NCBI GenBank assembly: GCA_002084585.1
Contig: NBLM01000003.1
Coordinates: 1 to 40,972 of the forward strand
DNA: 40,972 bases
Source of the DNA: Planctomycetales bacterium 4572_13
GTDB lineage: Bacteria; Planctomycetota; Phycisphaerae; Sedimentisphaerales; Anaerohalosphaeraceae
Direction of reading: 5' to 3'
Part shown: piece after piece, positions 16,359 to 24,232 of the stretch
Numbering within the stretch: the stretch's first letter is position 1
Layout: each line of letters starts with the position of its first letter
Made by a program: the position numbers and the translations under genes
The notes under the pieces: generated by a model
Databases searched by the model: none
Told to the model about the DNA's origin: nothing
What the model saw: the letters and a program-made list of their open reading frames with translations, nothing else

Positions 16359-16898
16359 ATGAGCCAGGAAAAAGAGATTAAAACGCCTTTAGACGATGCG
16401 ATAGTCCGACAATTACGGGCTGGCGATGAGGTGTTGATTAGCGGAAAAGTGCTGACTGCCCGTGATCAGGCACACAAGCGATTGTGTGAGCGAATTGCTC
16501 GGGGCGAACCGCTTCCGGTGGACTTAACCGGTGCGCTGATTTATTTTGTGGGTCCGACGCCTGCTACTGAGGGACGGGTGATTGGCGCCGCAGGGCCGAC
16601 GACTGCATCACGCATGGATGCGTTTACGCCGGAACTGTTGGCGAAAGGGCTTAAAGGGACAATTGGCAAGGGCTATCGCGGCCAGAGTGTCCGCGACGCA
16701 TTGGTGAAAAATACAGCCGTTCATTTCGCCGCGCTGGGCGGGGCGGGGGCGCTGTTGAGTAAGCACATTGTCAAAAGTGAAATCATCGCTTATGAAGACT
16801 TAGGCACTGAGGCGATCCGGCTGTTAGAGTTTGGGGGTTTTCCGGCGGTTGTCGCCTATGATGCTTATGGGAATTCGGTCTATGAGGGCTGTTGTTAG
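16359..16898 (+). CDS. Class I fumarate hydratase, beta (C-terminal) subunit
   Basis: A 179-residue protein of the fumarase / L-tartrate dehydratase beta family, the swivelling half of the [4Fe-4S] class I hydratases. Family features are LISGKVLTARDQAHKRL near 27-43, YFVGPTP, AAGPTTASRMD, the KGY in GTIGKGYRG, and GGAGALLS. The C-terminal half has the typical ED-containing AYEDLGTEAIRLLEF. A functional enzyme needs the alpha subunit that carries the cluster, and no alpha gene is in this window. Fumarate or tartrate as substrate cannot be told apart here. GGA lies 7 bases before ATG 16359. Its TAG stop is the start of the palindromic element 16897-16962. Confidence 0.88.
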   Translation: MSQEKEIKTPLDDAIVRQLRAGDEVLISGKVLTARDQAHKRLCERIARGEPLPVDLTGALIYFVGPTPATEGRVIGAAGPTTASRMDAFTPELLAKGLKGTIGKGYRGQSVRDALVKNTAVHFAALGGAGALLSKHIVKSEIIAYEDLGTEAIRLLEFGGFPAVVAYDAYGNSVYEGCC

Positions 16899-16962
16899 AG
16901 TTCAAGCTTTAGCTTGTTTTTCGCACACTAAAGTGTGAACTCTTACAGCGGGTTATGCCCGC
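16897..16962. repeat. Y-shaped palindromic element with an extra hairpin
   Basis: The outer stem AGAGTTCA (16897-16904) with TGAACTCT (16936-16943) encloses CAAGCT-TT-AGCTTG (16903-16916) and CACACT-AA-AGTGTG (16924-16937). A third hairpin follows, GCGGG (16948-16952) with CCCGC (16958-16962). The arms overlap by one or two bases. The element starts inside the fumarase stop codon and has no T-run. The layout equals that at 5022-5077. Confidence 0.65.
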
Positions 16963-16998
16963 ACGGCCAAAATGTTATCAACTTAAGGAGTACTGAAT

Positions 16999-18066
16999 TT
17001 GAAGGTTGCTTTAATTGGTTTGATGCAGTCGGGGAAAAGTACGGTTTTGTCGGCTATCAGTGGTAAAGAACCGGCCGCCATGGGGTCGATGGATATTCGT
17101 GAGCAGATGGTTTCTGTGCCGGATGACCGTTTGGATTGGCTGATGGGATTGTACCAGCCCAAAAAGACCGTCCACGCGACGGTTGATTGTATGGATATGC
17201 CGGGTATTTCGTTTATGGACGAACACGGCCGGACCGCCGCACGCAAATTCTTCAATGAGGTTCGCACGGTGGAAATGTTTGTGATCGTGGTTCGCGCGTT
17301 TGAGAATCCGTCTGTTCCGGCCTATCGCAACGGCGTCAATCCGGCTCGCGATCTGGAGGAACTCAAGACCGAGATGCTGCTGGCGGATCTGGAACTGGTA
17401 ATGACACGCATTGAGCGGCTCAAAAAGAGTGTGAACAAGCCCACAAAGACGCAGGCCAGAGAAAAAGCGGAACTGGAATTGCAGCTTAAACTGCAGGATG
17501 CGATTGAGTCCGAAAAGCCCATCAGCAGCGTGATCGAAAACAGTTTGCAGATGGACCTGATCAAGCCGCTGAACTTTTTGACGCTTAAGCCGATTATGGT
17601 GGTGGTTAATATCGGCGAGGATCAGATTGGTGAGGCGATTGACCTTGGCGATAGTGGTGCCGATATCGAGGTGGTTCCGTTGTGTGCTTCGCTGGAGAGC
17701 GAACTGGCGCAATTGGATGAAGTTGACCGGGCGGAGTTTATGGCCGATATGGGTCTGACCGAACCGGCATCTAAGAAGTTTATCCAAAGCTGTTACAGTA
17801 CGCTGGGGCTGATCGGCTTTCTAACGGTGGGCAAGGATGAAGTCCGTGCATGGCCCATTGAGAAAGGCACTTCCGCACTCGACGCGGCGGGCAAGATCCA
17901 CAGCGATATCAAACGCGGCTTCATCCGTGCCGAAACGATGGCCTATGCGGATTTGAAAGAGTTGGGCGATGAAAAAGCCGTCAAGGCCGCCGGAAAGACC
18001 CGGTTGGAAGGCAAGACCTATACCATCCAAGACGGCGACATTATCAATTTTCGTTTCAATGTGTAG
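16999..18066 (+). CDS. YchF/OLA1-like P-loop NTPase with TGS domain
   Basis: A 355-residue P-loop protein of the Obg/YchF group. The start is TTG 16999, 8 bases after GGAG in TAAGGAG. The motifs are GLMQSGKST (7-15, G1), DMPG (66-69, G3) and VVVNIGED in place of NKxD, consistent with the relaxed nucleotide choice of YchF, which prefers ATP. A helical insert lies at about 125-185. The C-terminal TGS-like part (about 270-355) includes FLTVGKDEVRAWPI, IHSDIKRGFIRAE and a final GDIINFRFNV. It is only partly similar to canonical YchF: the G1 loop lacks the usual GLPNVGKSTLF. A ribosome-linked role is inferred. Confidence 0.85.
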   Translation: MKVALIGLMQSGKSTVLSAISGKEPAAMGSMDIREQMVSVPDDRLDWLMGLYQPKKTVHATVDCMDMPGISFMDEHGRTAARKFFNEVRTVEMFVIVVRAFENPSVPAYRNGVNPARDLEELKTEMLLADLELVMTRIERLKKSVNKPTKTQAREKAELELQLKLQDAIESEKPISSVIENSLQMDLIKPLNFLTLKPIMVVVNIGEDQIGEAIDLGDSGADIEVVPLCASLESELAQLDEVDRAEFMADMGLTEPASKKFIQSCYSTLGLIGFLTVGKDEVRAWPIEKGTSALDAAGKIHSDIKRGFIRAETMAYADLKELGDEKAVKAAGKTRLEGKTYTIQDGDIINFRFNV

Positions 18067-18198
18067 AAAATAGATTGGAAGGTGGGGGCTTGATCTTCTC
18101 TTTTTTTAGTGCTACACTGCCGTTCACGAATTTGTATTGGGCAAATGGATATTTTATGAAGAATAAGAAGCTGGTTTTGATGAATACGAGAGGATGAA

Positions 18199-19158
18199 AT
18201 GGCATATACTTTTTATGATTTGGCCCTTGATGCTTTGAAACAAGCCGAAAAACCTCTAACTTATCAAGAAATATGGGAAAAAGCTGAATATCTAAATTTT
18301 ACAAGTAAAATAAATTCATCAGGAAAAACGCCTTGGCAAACTTTGGGTGCTAGGCTTTTTGTTGATGTGCGTGACAATCCTAACTCAAGATTTGTAAAAG
18401 TTGGAAAACGCCCTGCTCGTTTCTTCCTCAAAGAAAAAGAAGCAGAATTGCCGGATGATATTATTAAAAAAATAGAGATTGCTGAAACTAAGCAAGAAAA
18501 AGAAAAAAGTAAATGGCATGAAAGAGACTTGCATCCATTACTAACTTATTTCGTGTACGCAAATCCATCTTTTGGAAGAGGTAGAGGAATATTGACAAAA
18601 ACAATTTTCCATGAGAAGTCCAAAAAGAAAGGATACAGCGAATGGTTATACCCTGATTTGGTGGGGTTTTACTTGCCTTTGGAAGATTGGGAATCAGAAC
18701 TAGTAGAATTCGGTAAACTGTCTGATAACAATATGACACGATTATACTCGTTTGAGTTGAAGAAATCTCTAAACAAGGGGAATTATAGAGAAGCATTCTT
18801 TCAGGCAGTTTCTAATTCATCGTGGGCACATGAAGGTTATCTGGTGGCTTCTGAAATTAAACAAGATGATGATTTTCTTTCTGAATTGGAGAGATTGGCT
18901 GTGTCATTTGGCATTGGTATTATTCATCTTGATCTGAGTGATTTTGATTCTTCTTCTGTTTTATTCTCTGCAACACCTAAAACCAATATGGATTGGGAAA
19001 CAATGAATAAGATTTGTTCACAAAATGATGATTTTAGGAAGTTTATTCAAGATGTAAAAATTGATTTTGAGTCAAAACGAATCCATAAGTCTGAATATGA
19101 TAATATCCTTGATGATCCGAATAAATATATTGACAAGAAAATTAAAATCAAAGGCTAA
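18199..19158 (+). CDS. HARE-HTH domain plus PD-(D/E)XK-type nuclease-like protein
   Basis: A 319-residue protein. Residues 2-78 form a HARE-HTH winged helix (TFYDLALDALKQ, PLTYQEIWEKA, PWQTLGARLFVDVRD, RFFLKE), a DNA-binding module often fused to restriction endonucleases. The C-terminal part (about 105-280) has PDLVG (152-156) and FELKK (185-189), so Asp153 and Glu186-x-Lys188 fit a PD-(D/E)XK active site, with a following helix carrying Gln202. The gene and its surroundings (18100-19160) are far richer in A and T than the neighbours, with AAA, ATT and GAA codons favoured, which suggests horizontal transfer. No methylase or partner gene is adjacent. The nuclease call is from motif reading. 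Confidence 0.8.
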   Translation: MAYTFYDLALDALKQAEKPLTYQEIWEKAEYLNFTSKINSSGKTPWQTLGARLFVDVRDNPNSRFVKVGKRPARFFLKEKEAELPDDIIKKIEIAETKQEKEKSKWHERDLHPLLTYFVYANPSFGRGRGILTKTIFHEKSKKKGYSEWLYPDLVGFYLPLEDWESELVEFGKLSDNNMTRLYSFELKKSLNKGNYREAFFQAVSNSSWAHEGYLVASEIKQDDDFLSELERLAVSFGIGIIHLDLSDFDSSSVLFSATPKTNMDWETMNKICSQNDDFRKFIQDVKIDFESKRIHKSEYDNILDDPNKYIDKKIKIKG

Positions 19159-19218
19159 CGAATCGCTTCATCTGACCACTATTCCGCTATCGCTCCATAG
19201 AGCAGGTGAGTTTGCTCA

Positions 19219-20430
19219 TCAATTGGCTTGTTTATTTTTTCGGGTGCCGCTGTAGAGTTCGTATTTCAAAAGGCGGCACTCGATGGTGGCGTTATAGAAG
19301 GGGATTTTTCGGCTGGTTCGCAGGCCGACTTTTTTGCCCAATTGGGGGTTTCCGGTGAAGATATAGCCGGTGCTGCCGGCACATTTTTGCTTGAAGAAAT
19401 CGCCGATGCGTTCGTAGGTTTCTTCCAGTTCTTTGGTTTCGCCCAGTCGCATTCCGTATTCGGGGTTCATCACGATAATGCCGTCGGCTTCCGGTTCGAT
19501 GGGAGTTTCGGCAAAATCGCATACCTTAAAGTCGATTAGATGATCGACGCCTGCAGTCATCGCGTTTTTTTGAGCCGCACGGACTGCATCAGGGTCGATA
19601 TCGGTGGCGATGATGCGGGCGGGTTTGAATTCGGCTTTGCCGCGTTTTTTGCTTTGTTTTCCGGCTTCGGTTCGCATTTGCTGCCAGGCGGCTTCGTCGT
19701 AGAGCAGGGTGTGCATGAAAGCATAGTTGGCTCGCATCAGGCCCGGCACACGGTGGGAGGCGATCAGAGCCGCTTCAATGGCCAGTGTTCCGCTGCCGCA
19801 CATCGGGCAGATCAGCGGTTGGGAGCCGTCATAGCCGGTCGTCAGGATGATCGCCGCCGCCAGTGATTCCCTCAGTGGAGCCGCACAAGGGATTTTTCGG
19901 TAGTTACGATCCGATATCTTTTGCCCCGAGGTGTTTAGGTATATCCAGCATTTGTCGTTTTTCCAATAGGCCTGCACGACGACATTGCTGCGTTCCTTGC
20001 CGGAGTCTGGTCGGGCGTCTTTTTTCTGCATAATCCGGTCCACAATCGCGTCTTTGATCTTGAGATTCGCGAACATCGTATTTTCGATTGTCGGCGTTTC
20101 GATGCGGCCGATGACGCAAACGAACTCGTCCGGCGAGATAATTTCCTCCCACGGCAGGGCGGTTGTATGTTTGTAAAGCTGGTCGGGGTCGCGGCAGTCA
20201 AATTCTTTCAGCAGATATAGGACATTAAAGGCGGTACGCAGATGCAGGTTCAGCTTCATACAGTCGTACAGATCGCCGGTTATTTGCACGCCGGTATCGT
20301 GGGCAGAATCAACCCGAAACCCCAATGCTTCGATTTCACCCCGGAGTATATCCGACAACCCTTTGGCACAGGTAACCATAATCGTATTTTTGTCTCTTGT
20401 ATTCATCGAATCACTATACCCTTTGGCCAT
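19219..20430 (-). CDS. THUMP-domain RNA N2-guanine methyltransferase (RlmL-like)
   Basis: A 403-residue protein of the COG0116 group. An N-terminal ferredoxin-like and THUMP region (about 15-165) binds RNA. The Rossmann methyltransferase part (about 170-395) has PMCGSGTLAIEAA (209-221) for SAM binding and ATDIDPDAVRAAQKNA (275-290). Motif IV reads NPEYG (322-326) rather than NPPYG, an odd change at the catalytic loop. 23S rRNA G2445-type methylation is the expected role. It is shorter than E. coli RlmL, lacking the second methyltransferase domain. The start at 20430 lacks a good ribosome binding site; ATG 20406 in frame is possible. Confidence 0.87.
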   Translation of the reverse strand: MAKGYSDSMNTRDKNTIMVTCAKGLSDILRGEIEALGFRVDSAHDTGVQITGDLYDCMKLNLHLRTAFNVLYLLKEFDCRDPDQLYKHTTALPWEEIISPDEFVCVIGRIETPTIENTMFANLKIKDAIVDRIMQKKDARPDSGKERSNVVVQAYWKNDKCWIYLNTSGQKISDRNYRKIPCAAPLRESLAAAIILTTGYDGSQPLICPMCGSGTLAIEAALIASHRVPGLMRANYAFMHTLLYDEAAWQQMRTEAGKQSKKRGKAEFKPARIIATDIDPDAVRAAQKNAMTAGVDHLIDFKVCDFAETPIEPEADGIIVMNPEYGMRLGETKELEETYERIGDFFKQKCAGSTGYIFTGNPQLGKKVGLRTSRKIPFYNATIECRLLKYELYSGTRKNKQAN

Positions 20431-20472
20431 TTAGATTGCCACGAAAATTGGCTTTGTTTTACGAAAAAAGAT

Positions 20473-20589
20473 ACTTTCAATTACACTGAGATGTTTTATA
20501 ATCGCGACCGCAGACATGCTTCGCCGGGCTATGTAGGCCCTGTTGTTTATGAAGAAAGGCATGAAATAAAACAGAAACGCACGACATAA
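20473..20589 (+). pseudogene. 3' remnant of an IS3-family transposase (OrfB C-terminus)
   Basis: The frame reads TFNYTEMFYNRDRRHASPGY and then VGPVVYEERHEIKQKRTT to a TAA at 20587. This matches the end of IS3-type OrfB transposases, where the pattern is (F/D)YIExFYNRxRRHSxLGYxSPxxFE. Nothing of the DDE core remains upstream; the rest of the frame is overwritten by the rlmL region. The stop lies 47 bases before the pcrA start. A truncated insertion scar. A TATAAT at 20497-20502 falls within it and might serve pcrA. Confidence 0.75.
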
Positions 20590-20636
20590 TTGTATCCGTC
20601 GTCTGTTTAGTACCTCACTCTCAAACGGAGATAAAA

Positions 20637-22781
20637 TTGGCATCTGTTGTTCCTATTGAAAATTTGACGGATTCGCAAAAACAGGCGGTTTTTCACAAAG
20701 ACGGGCCTTTGCTGGTCATCGCCGGGCCGGGTTCCGGCAAGACCCGCGTCATTACCAGCCGCATCGCAGCACTTATCGAGTCAGGTGTGCGGCCTTGGAA
20801 TATCTGTGCGATAACCTTTACCAATAAGGCCGCCGAGGAGATGCGGACTCGCGTGGCACAATCGACGGCGGCTACCGGGGTGCATGTCAGCACCTTTCAC
20901 TCGCTGTGCGTGCGGATTCTTCGACAATATGCCGAACAAGCCCAAATCCAGCCCAATTTCAGTATCTTCGACACCAACGACCAAAAACGGGCGATGAAAG
21001 AGGCGATTAAGGCCTCTCAAGTCGATGCGACCAGTTTCACTCCGGCTAAGATGCTTGGCGTTGTGTCCAATCTGAAAAATGATCTTCAGGATGCTGAACA
21101 ATTCGAAGCTGAGGTGGGTGATTTTTTCAGTAAGACCGCCGCCAAAATCTATAAAAAATATCAGCAAATACTCAAGCAGAACAACGCAATGGATTTTGAC
21201 GATTTACTGGTCAATACCGCATTTTTGTTGCGTGACCATCCCGATGTCCGAGAGGAACTTAGTCGCCGCTATCGGTATCTGCTTGTCGATGAGTATCAAG
21301 ATACTAACCGCGCCCAGTACCAGATTGCCAAAGGTATTGCGCTGGCCCACCGCAATATTTGCGTAACCGGTGACCCGGATCAATCCATTTACCGCTGGCG
21401 GGGGGCTGATATTAAAAACATTCTTAGCTTTGAAGAGGACTGGCCCGAAGCGGTTGTAGTGAAATTGGAGGAGAATTTTCGCTCGACCCCGAATATACTC
21501 GAAAAAGCGGATGTGCTTATCGCTGCCAACAGCAAGCGGAAAGAGAAAAAGTTGATCGCCACCCACAAACGCGGCAAGGAAGTCGAAATTGAAACCTGCG
21601 ATGATGAGTCCGGCGAGGCCCATTCGGTGGCCGACAAAATCGAGGCCCTGATTAATGAATGCAAAGACCCTAATGAGATGGCGGTGTTCTATCGCGTCAA
21701 TGCGATGAGTCGTGGAATTGAAGAGGCCTTTGTCCAGCGGCAGATTCCCTATCAGATCGTGCGAGGGGTTGAGTTTTATGCCCGAAAGGAAATCCGTGAT
21801 CTGCTGAGCTATTTAAGGGTTTTGGTTAATCCGCAGGATGATATAGCGTTTCTTCGGGCGGTGGGTACGCACCCGCGAGGTATCGGCAAGACCTCTCTCG
21901 ACCGACTTCGGCACTTTGCCCAGAGTTACGGGCAATCGCTTTATGACGCCGCCCTGAAAGCGGATCAGGTAGAGACTATCAATCGCCCGACGCGGGGCCG
22001 CATTATTGGTTTTGCGAAAACGCTTGAAAAATTCCAGAGTGAAATCCAGCAGAAAGTGGCTCCGCTGATGGAGGTGCTGTTTACCGAAAGCGGGATGGCC
22101 GATGCGTTGAATAAGGATGAGGAGGCAGTCGAGAATATCAACCAGCTTATCAACTCCGCCGCCGAATATGACCAGCGAGCCGAAACGCCGAACCTGATGG
22201 ATTATCTTCAGATGATCGCGCTTTACAGCGATAGTGATGCCTATGATGCCGAGTCCGGACGGGTCTCGCTGATGACACTTCATGCGGCGAAAGGCCTTGA
22301 GTTCGATCACGCGTTTATCATCGGGCTTGAGGATGGAATCCTGCCGCACGAGCGCAGTGTTTATGGCGATGCGGACGATTTAGAAGAAGAGCGGCGGCTG
22401 TTTTTTGTGGGGATCACCCGCGCCCGCAAGACGCTGAACATATTATACGCTCGAAACCGTGTCATTCGGGGTCAGTTTATTCGCTCGACACCATCGCAGT
22501 TTTTGTACGAAATTGGATTTGAAGGCGAATCGAACGGTTTCGACTCTGATTGGAACATTGACCCGGCGCGAGAAACTTTTATCCCAAAACAAAAGCCAAA
22601 AGCCAAGCCCGGGCAGGCCTATCTTGTCGATGAACTGGTCGAACACAAAAAATTCGGTCTGGGCCGGATCAAGGAGTATTTGGACCTCGGCGAGGACAGT
22701 ATTGTTGTGGTGCGATTCAACTCTGGAAAGACAAAGTCATTGATGGTAAAATACGCCAAATTAACAAAGTTGGAACGGTAA
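20637..22781 (+). CDS. pcrA: ATP-dependent DNA helicase PcrA/UvrD
   Basis: A superfamily 1A 3'-5' helicase for nucleotide excision and mismatch repair and for removing RecA from DNA. The start is TTG 20637, 6 bases after CGGAG. The 714 residues show the Q motif LTDSQKQAV (10-18), Walker A AGPGSGKT (29-36), motif II VDEYQDTN, motif III GDPDQSIYRWRGAD, motif V LMTLHAAKGLEFDHAFI and motif VI EERRLFFVGITRARK. The C-terminal tail ends in a Tudor-like domain (VDELVEHKKFGLGRI to VKYAKL), which binds RNA polymerase in Gram-positive PcrA. It is the first of four genes transcribed together (pcrA, pgi, manC, ruvX). Confidence 0.96.
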   Translation: MASVVPIENLTDSQKQAVFHKDGPLLVIAGPGSGKTRVITSRIAALIESGVRPWNICAITFTNKAAEEMRTRVAQSTAATGVHVSTFHSLCVRILRQYAEQAQIQPNFSIFDTNDQKRAMKEAIKASQVDATSFTPAKMLGVVSNLKNDLQDAEQFEAEVGDFFSKTAAKIYKKYQQILKQNNAMDFDDLLVNTAFLLRDHPDVREELSRRYRYLLVDEYQDTNRAQYQIAKGIALAHRNICVTGDPDQSIYRWRGADIKNILSFEEDWPEAVVVKLEENFRSTPNILEKADVLIAANSKRKEKKLIATHKRGKEVEIETCDDESGEAHSVADKIEALINECKDPNEMAVFYRVNAMSRGIEEAFVQRQIPYQIVRGVEFYARKEIRDLLSYLRVLVNPQDDIAFLRAVGTHPRGIGKTSLDRLRHFAQSYGQSLYDAALKADQVETINRPTRGRIIGFAKTLEKFQSEIQQKVAPLMEVLFTESGMADALNKDEEAVENINQLINSAAEYDQRAETPNLMDYLQMIALYSDSDAYDAESGRVSLMTLHAAKGLEFDHAFIIGLEDGILPHERSVYGDADDLEEERRLFFVGITRARKTLNILYARNRVIRGQFIRSTPSQFLYEIGFEGESNGFDSDWNIDPARETFIPKQKPKAKPGQAYLVDELVEHKKFGLGRIKEYLDLGEDSIVVVRFNSGKTKSLMVKYAKLTKLER

Positions 22782-22801
22782 CATCTTACAGGAGTTTCAC
22801 T

Positions 22802-24214
22802 ATGCCGGAATCGAAAATCGCATTATATTACAAAAATGTTTCCGCCAGCGTCATTGGCGACGAACACGGTATTACCGACGAGCAATTTAAGGAATTAGCA
22901 CAAAAAACACTTCCGGCGATTGCCGAATGCAATAAACAACGCAAAGAAGGGGTGATCCCTTATCGGGATTTACCTTATAACGAAGATTATCCGAAAGCTG
23001 TTAAGGCCGTTGCCGAAGAGATCAAATCCGGCGATTGTGAAAATTTTGTCGTGCTGGGAATCGGCGGTTCGGCTCTGGGGAATATTGCCCTGCAAACGGC
23101 ACTGAATCCTTATATGTACAATATGGATGAAAACCAGCGAAAAGGGCCGCGGCTGTTTGTTTTTGACAATGTTGATCCGATGCAGCTTGGCAGTTTTCTT
23201 AGTTGGATTGGCGACAAGCTGGATAAAACGATTTTTAATGTGATCAGCAAATCCGGCCGCACCGCTGAAACCGCGGCGCAGTTTCTTGTCATTCGACAGC
23301 TTTTATTGGAGAAACTTGGCAAAGATGGGTTCGCCAAACAGGTCGTCGCCGTAACCGATGCCAAAGCGGGGACGATGCGGAAGATCGCCGACGATTCCAA
23401 GCTGCGTACGCTGGTTGTACCGGATGGCGTGGGAGGGCGGTTCAGCGTTCTCAGTCCTGTCGGGCTTCTCAGTGCGGCTATTTGCGGCATTGATATTGAC
23501 GCAATGCTGGCTGGGGCGCGGCAGATGGACGAGCGATGTTCAAAAGAGGATTTTTTCGCCAATCCCGCAGCGATCAACGCGGCGATCAACTGGCATTATT
23601 ATAATCGTCAAAAACCAATCTCTGTTATGATGCCGTATGCGTATGCCTTGAAAGATTTGTCGGATTGGTACCGCCAGATTTGGGCCGAGAGCTTGGGTAA
23701 AACACATAACCGGCAGGGCGATGAGGTGTTCGTTGGCCCAACTCCGGTCAAGGCGATCGGTACAACCGACCAGCACAGCCAGGTGCAGCTTTATCGCGAA
23801 GGGCCTAATGATAAACTATTCACTTTCCTGCAAGTCAAAGAATTTGAGCAGGATGTAACGATCGGTGCCAATCCGCAGGTGGCTCCGGAGTTGGGCTACC
23901 TGTCGGGGCAGAAAATGTCGAAGCTGCTCAACAGTGAAAAACTCGCGACCGAATACGCACTGCTGCATGACAAACGCCCCTGTTTGACGGTTCTGTTTGA
24001 TCGCATCGATGCTTCAACTATCGGAGAGTTTATTTATCTGTTTGAAGTAACCACCTCCATCGCCGGGGTGTTGTTTGATATCGACGCCTATAACCAACCG
24101 GCGGTCGAACTCGGTAAGGAAGCAACTTTCGCATTGATGGGGCGGGAGGATTTTTCTGAATTAGTTGAAAAAATCGAACCGTTTGCAAGAATTGACGATA
24201 CATTTTTGGCTTAA
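22802..24214 (+). CDS. pgi: Glucose-6-phosphate isomerase
   Basis: Interconverts glucose-6-phosphate and fructose-6-phosphate. The 470 residues fit the shorter bacterial and archaeal PGI type. GIGGSALG (86-93) and SKSGRTAET (149-157) bind the sugar phosphate. DGVGGRFSVLSPVGL carries the PGI signature. The QHSQVQLYREGPNDKLFTFL and ALGREDF-like ends contain the other conserved blocks, including the active-site His in the first of these. AGGAG lies 8 bases before ATG 22802, 20 bases after pcrA. Together with manC and pgl it supplies hexose-phosphate branch-point enzymes. Confidence 0.96.
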   Translation: MPESKIALYYKNVSASVIGDEHGITDEQFKELAQKTLPAIAECNKQRKEGVIPYRDLPYNEDYPKAVKAVAEEIKSGDCENFVVLGIGGSALGNIALQTALNPYMYNMDENQRKGPRLFVFDNVDPMQLGSFLSWIGDKLDKTIFNVISKSGRTAETAAQFLVIRQLLLEKLGKDGFAKQVVAVTDAKAGTMRKIADDSKLRTLVVPDGVGGRFSVLSPVGLLSAAICGIDIDAMLAGARQMDERCSKEDFFANPAAINAAINWHYYNRQKPISVMMPYAYALKDLSDWYRQIWAESLGKTHNRQGDEVFVGPTPVKAIGTTDQHSQVQLYREGPNDKLFTFLQVKEFEQDVTIGANPQVAPELGYLSGQKMSKLLNSEKLATEYALLHDKRPCLTVLFDRIDASTIGEFIYLFEVTTSIAGVLFDIDAYNQPAVELGKEATFALMGREDFSELVEKIEPFARIDDTFLA

Positions 24215-24232
24215 CAGCAGAAAGAAGGTATT

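Noticed and set aside
20497-20502. TATAAT as a certain pcrA promoter
   Set aside because: It falls in the transposase remnant, where codons explain it, and the -35 match is poor. Kept only as a possibility.
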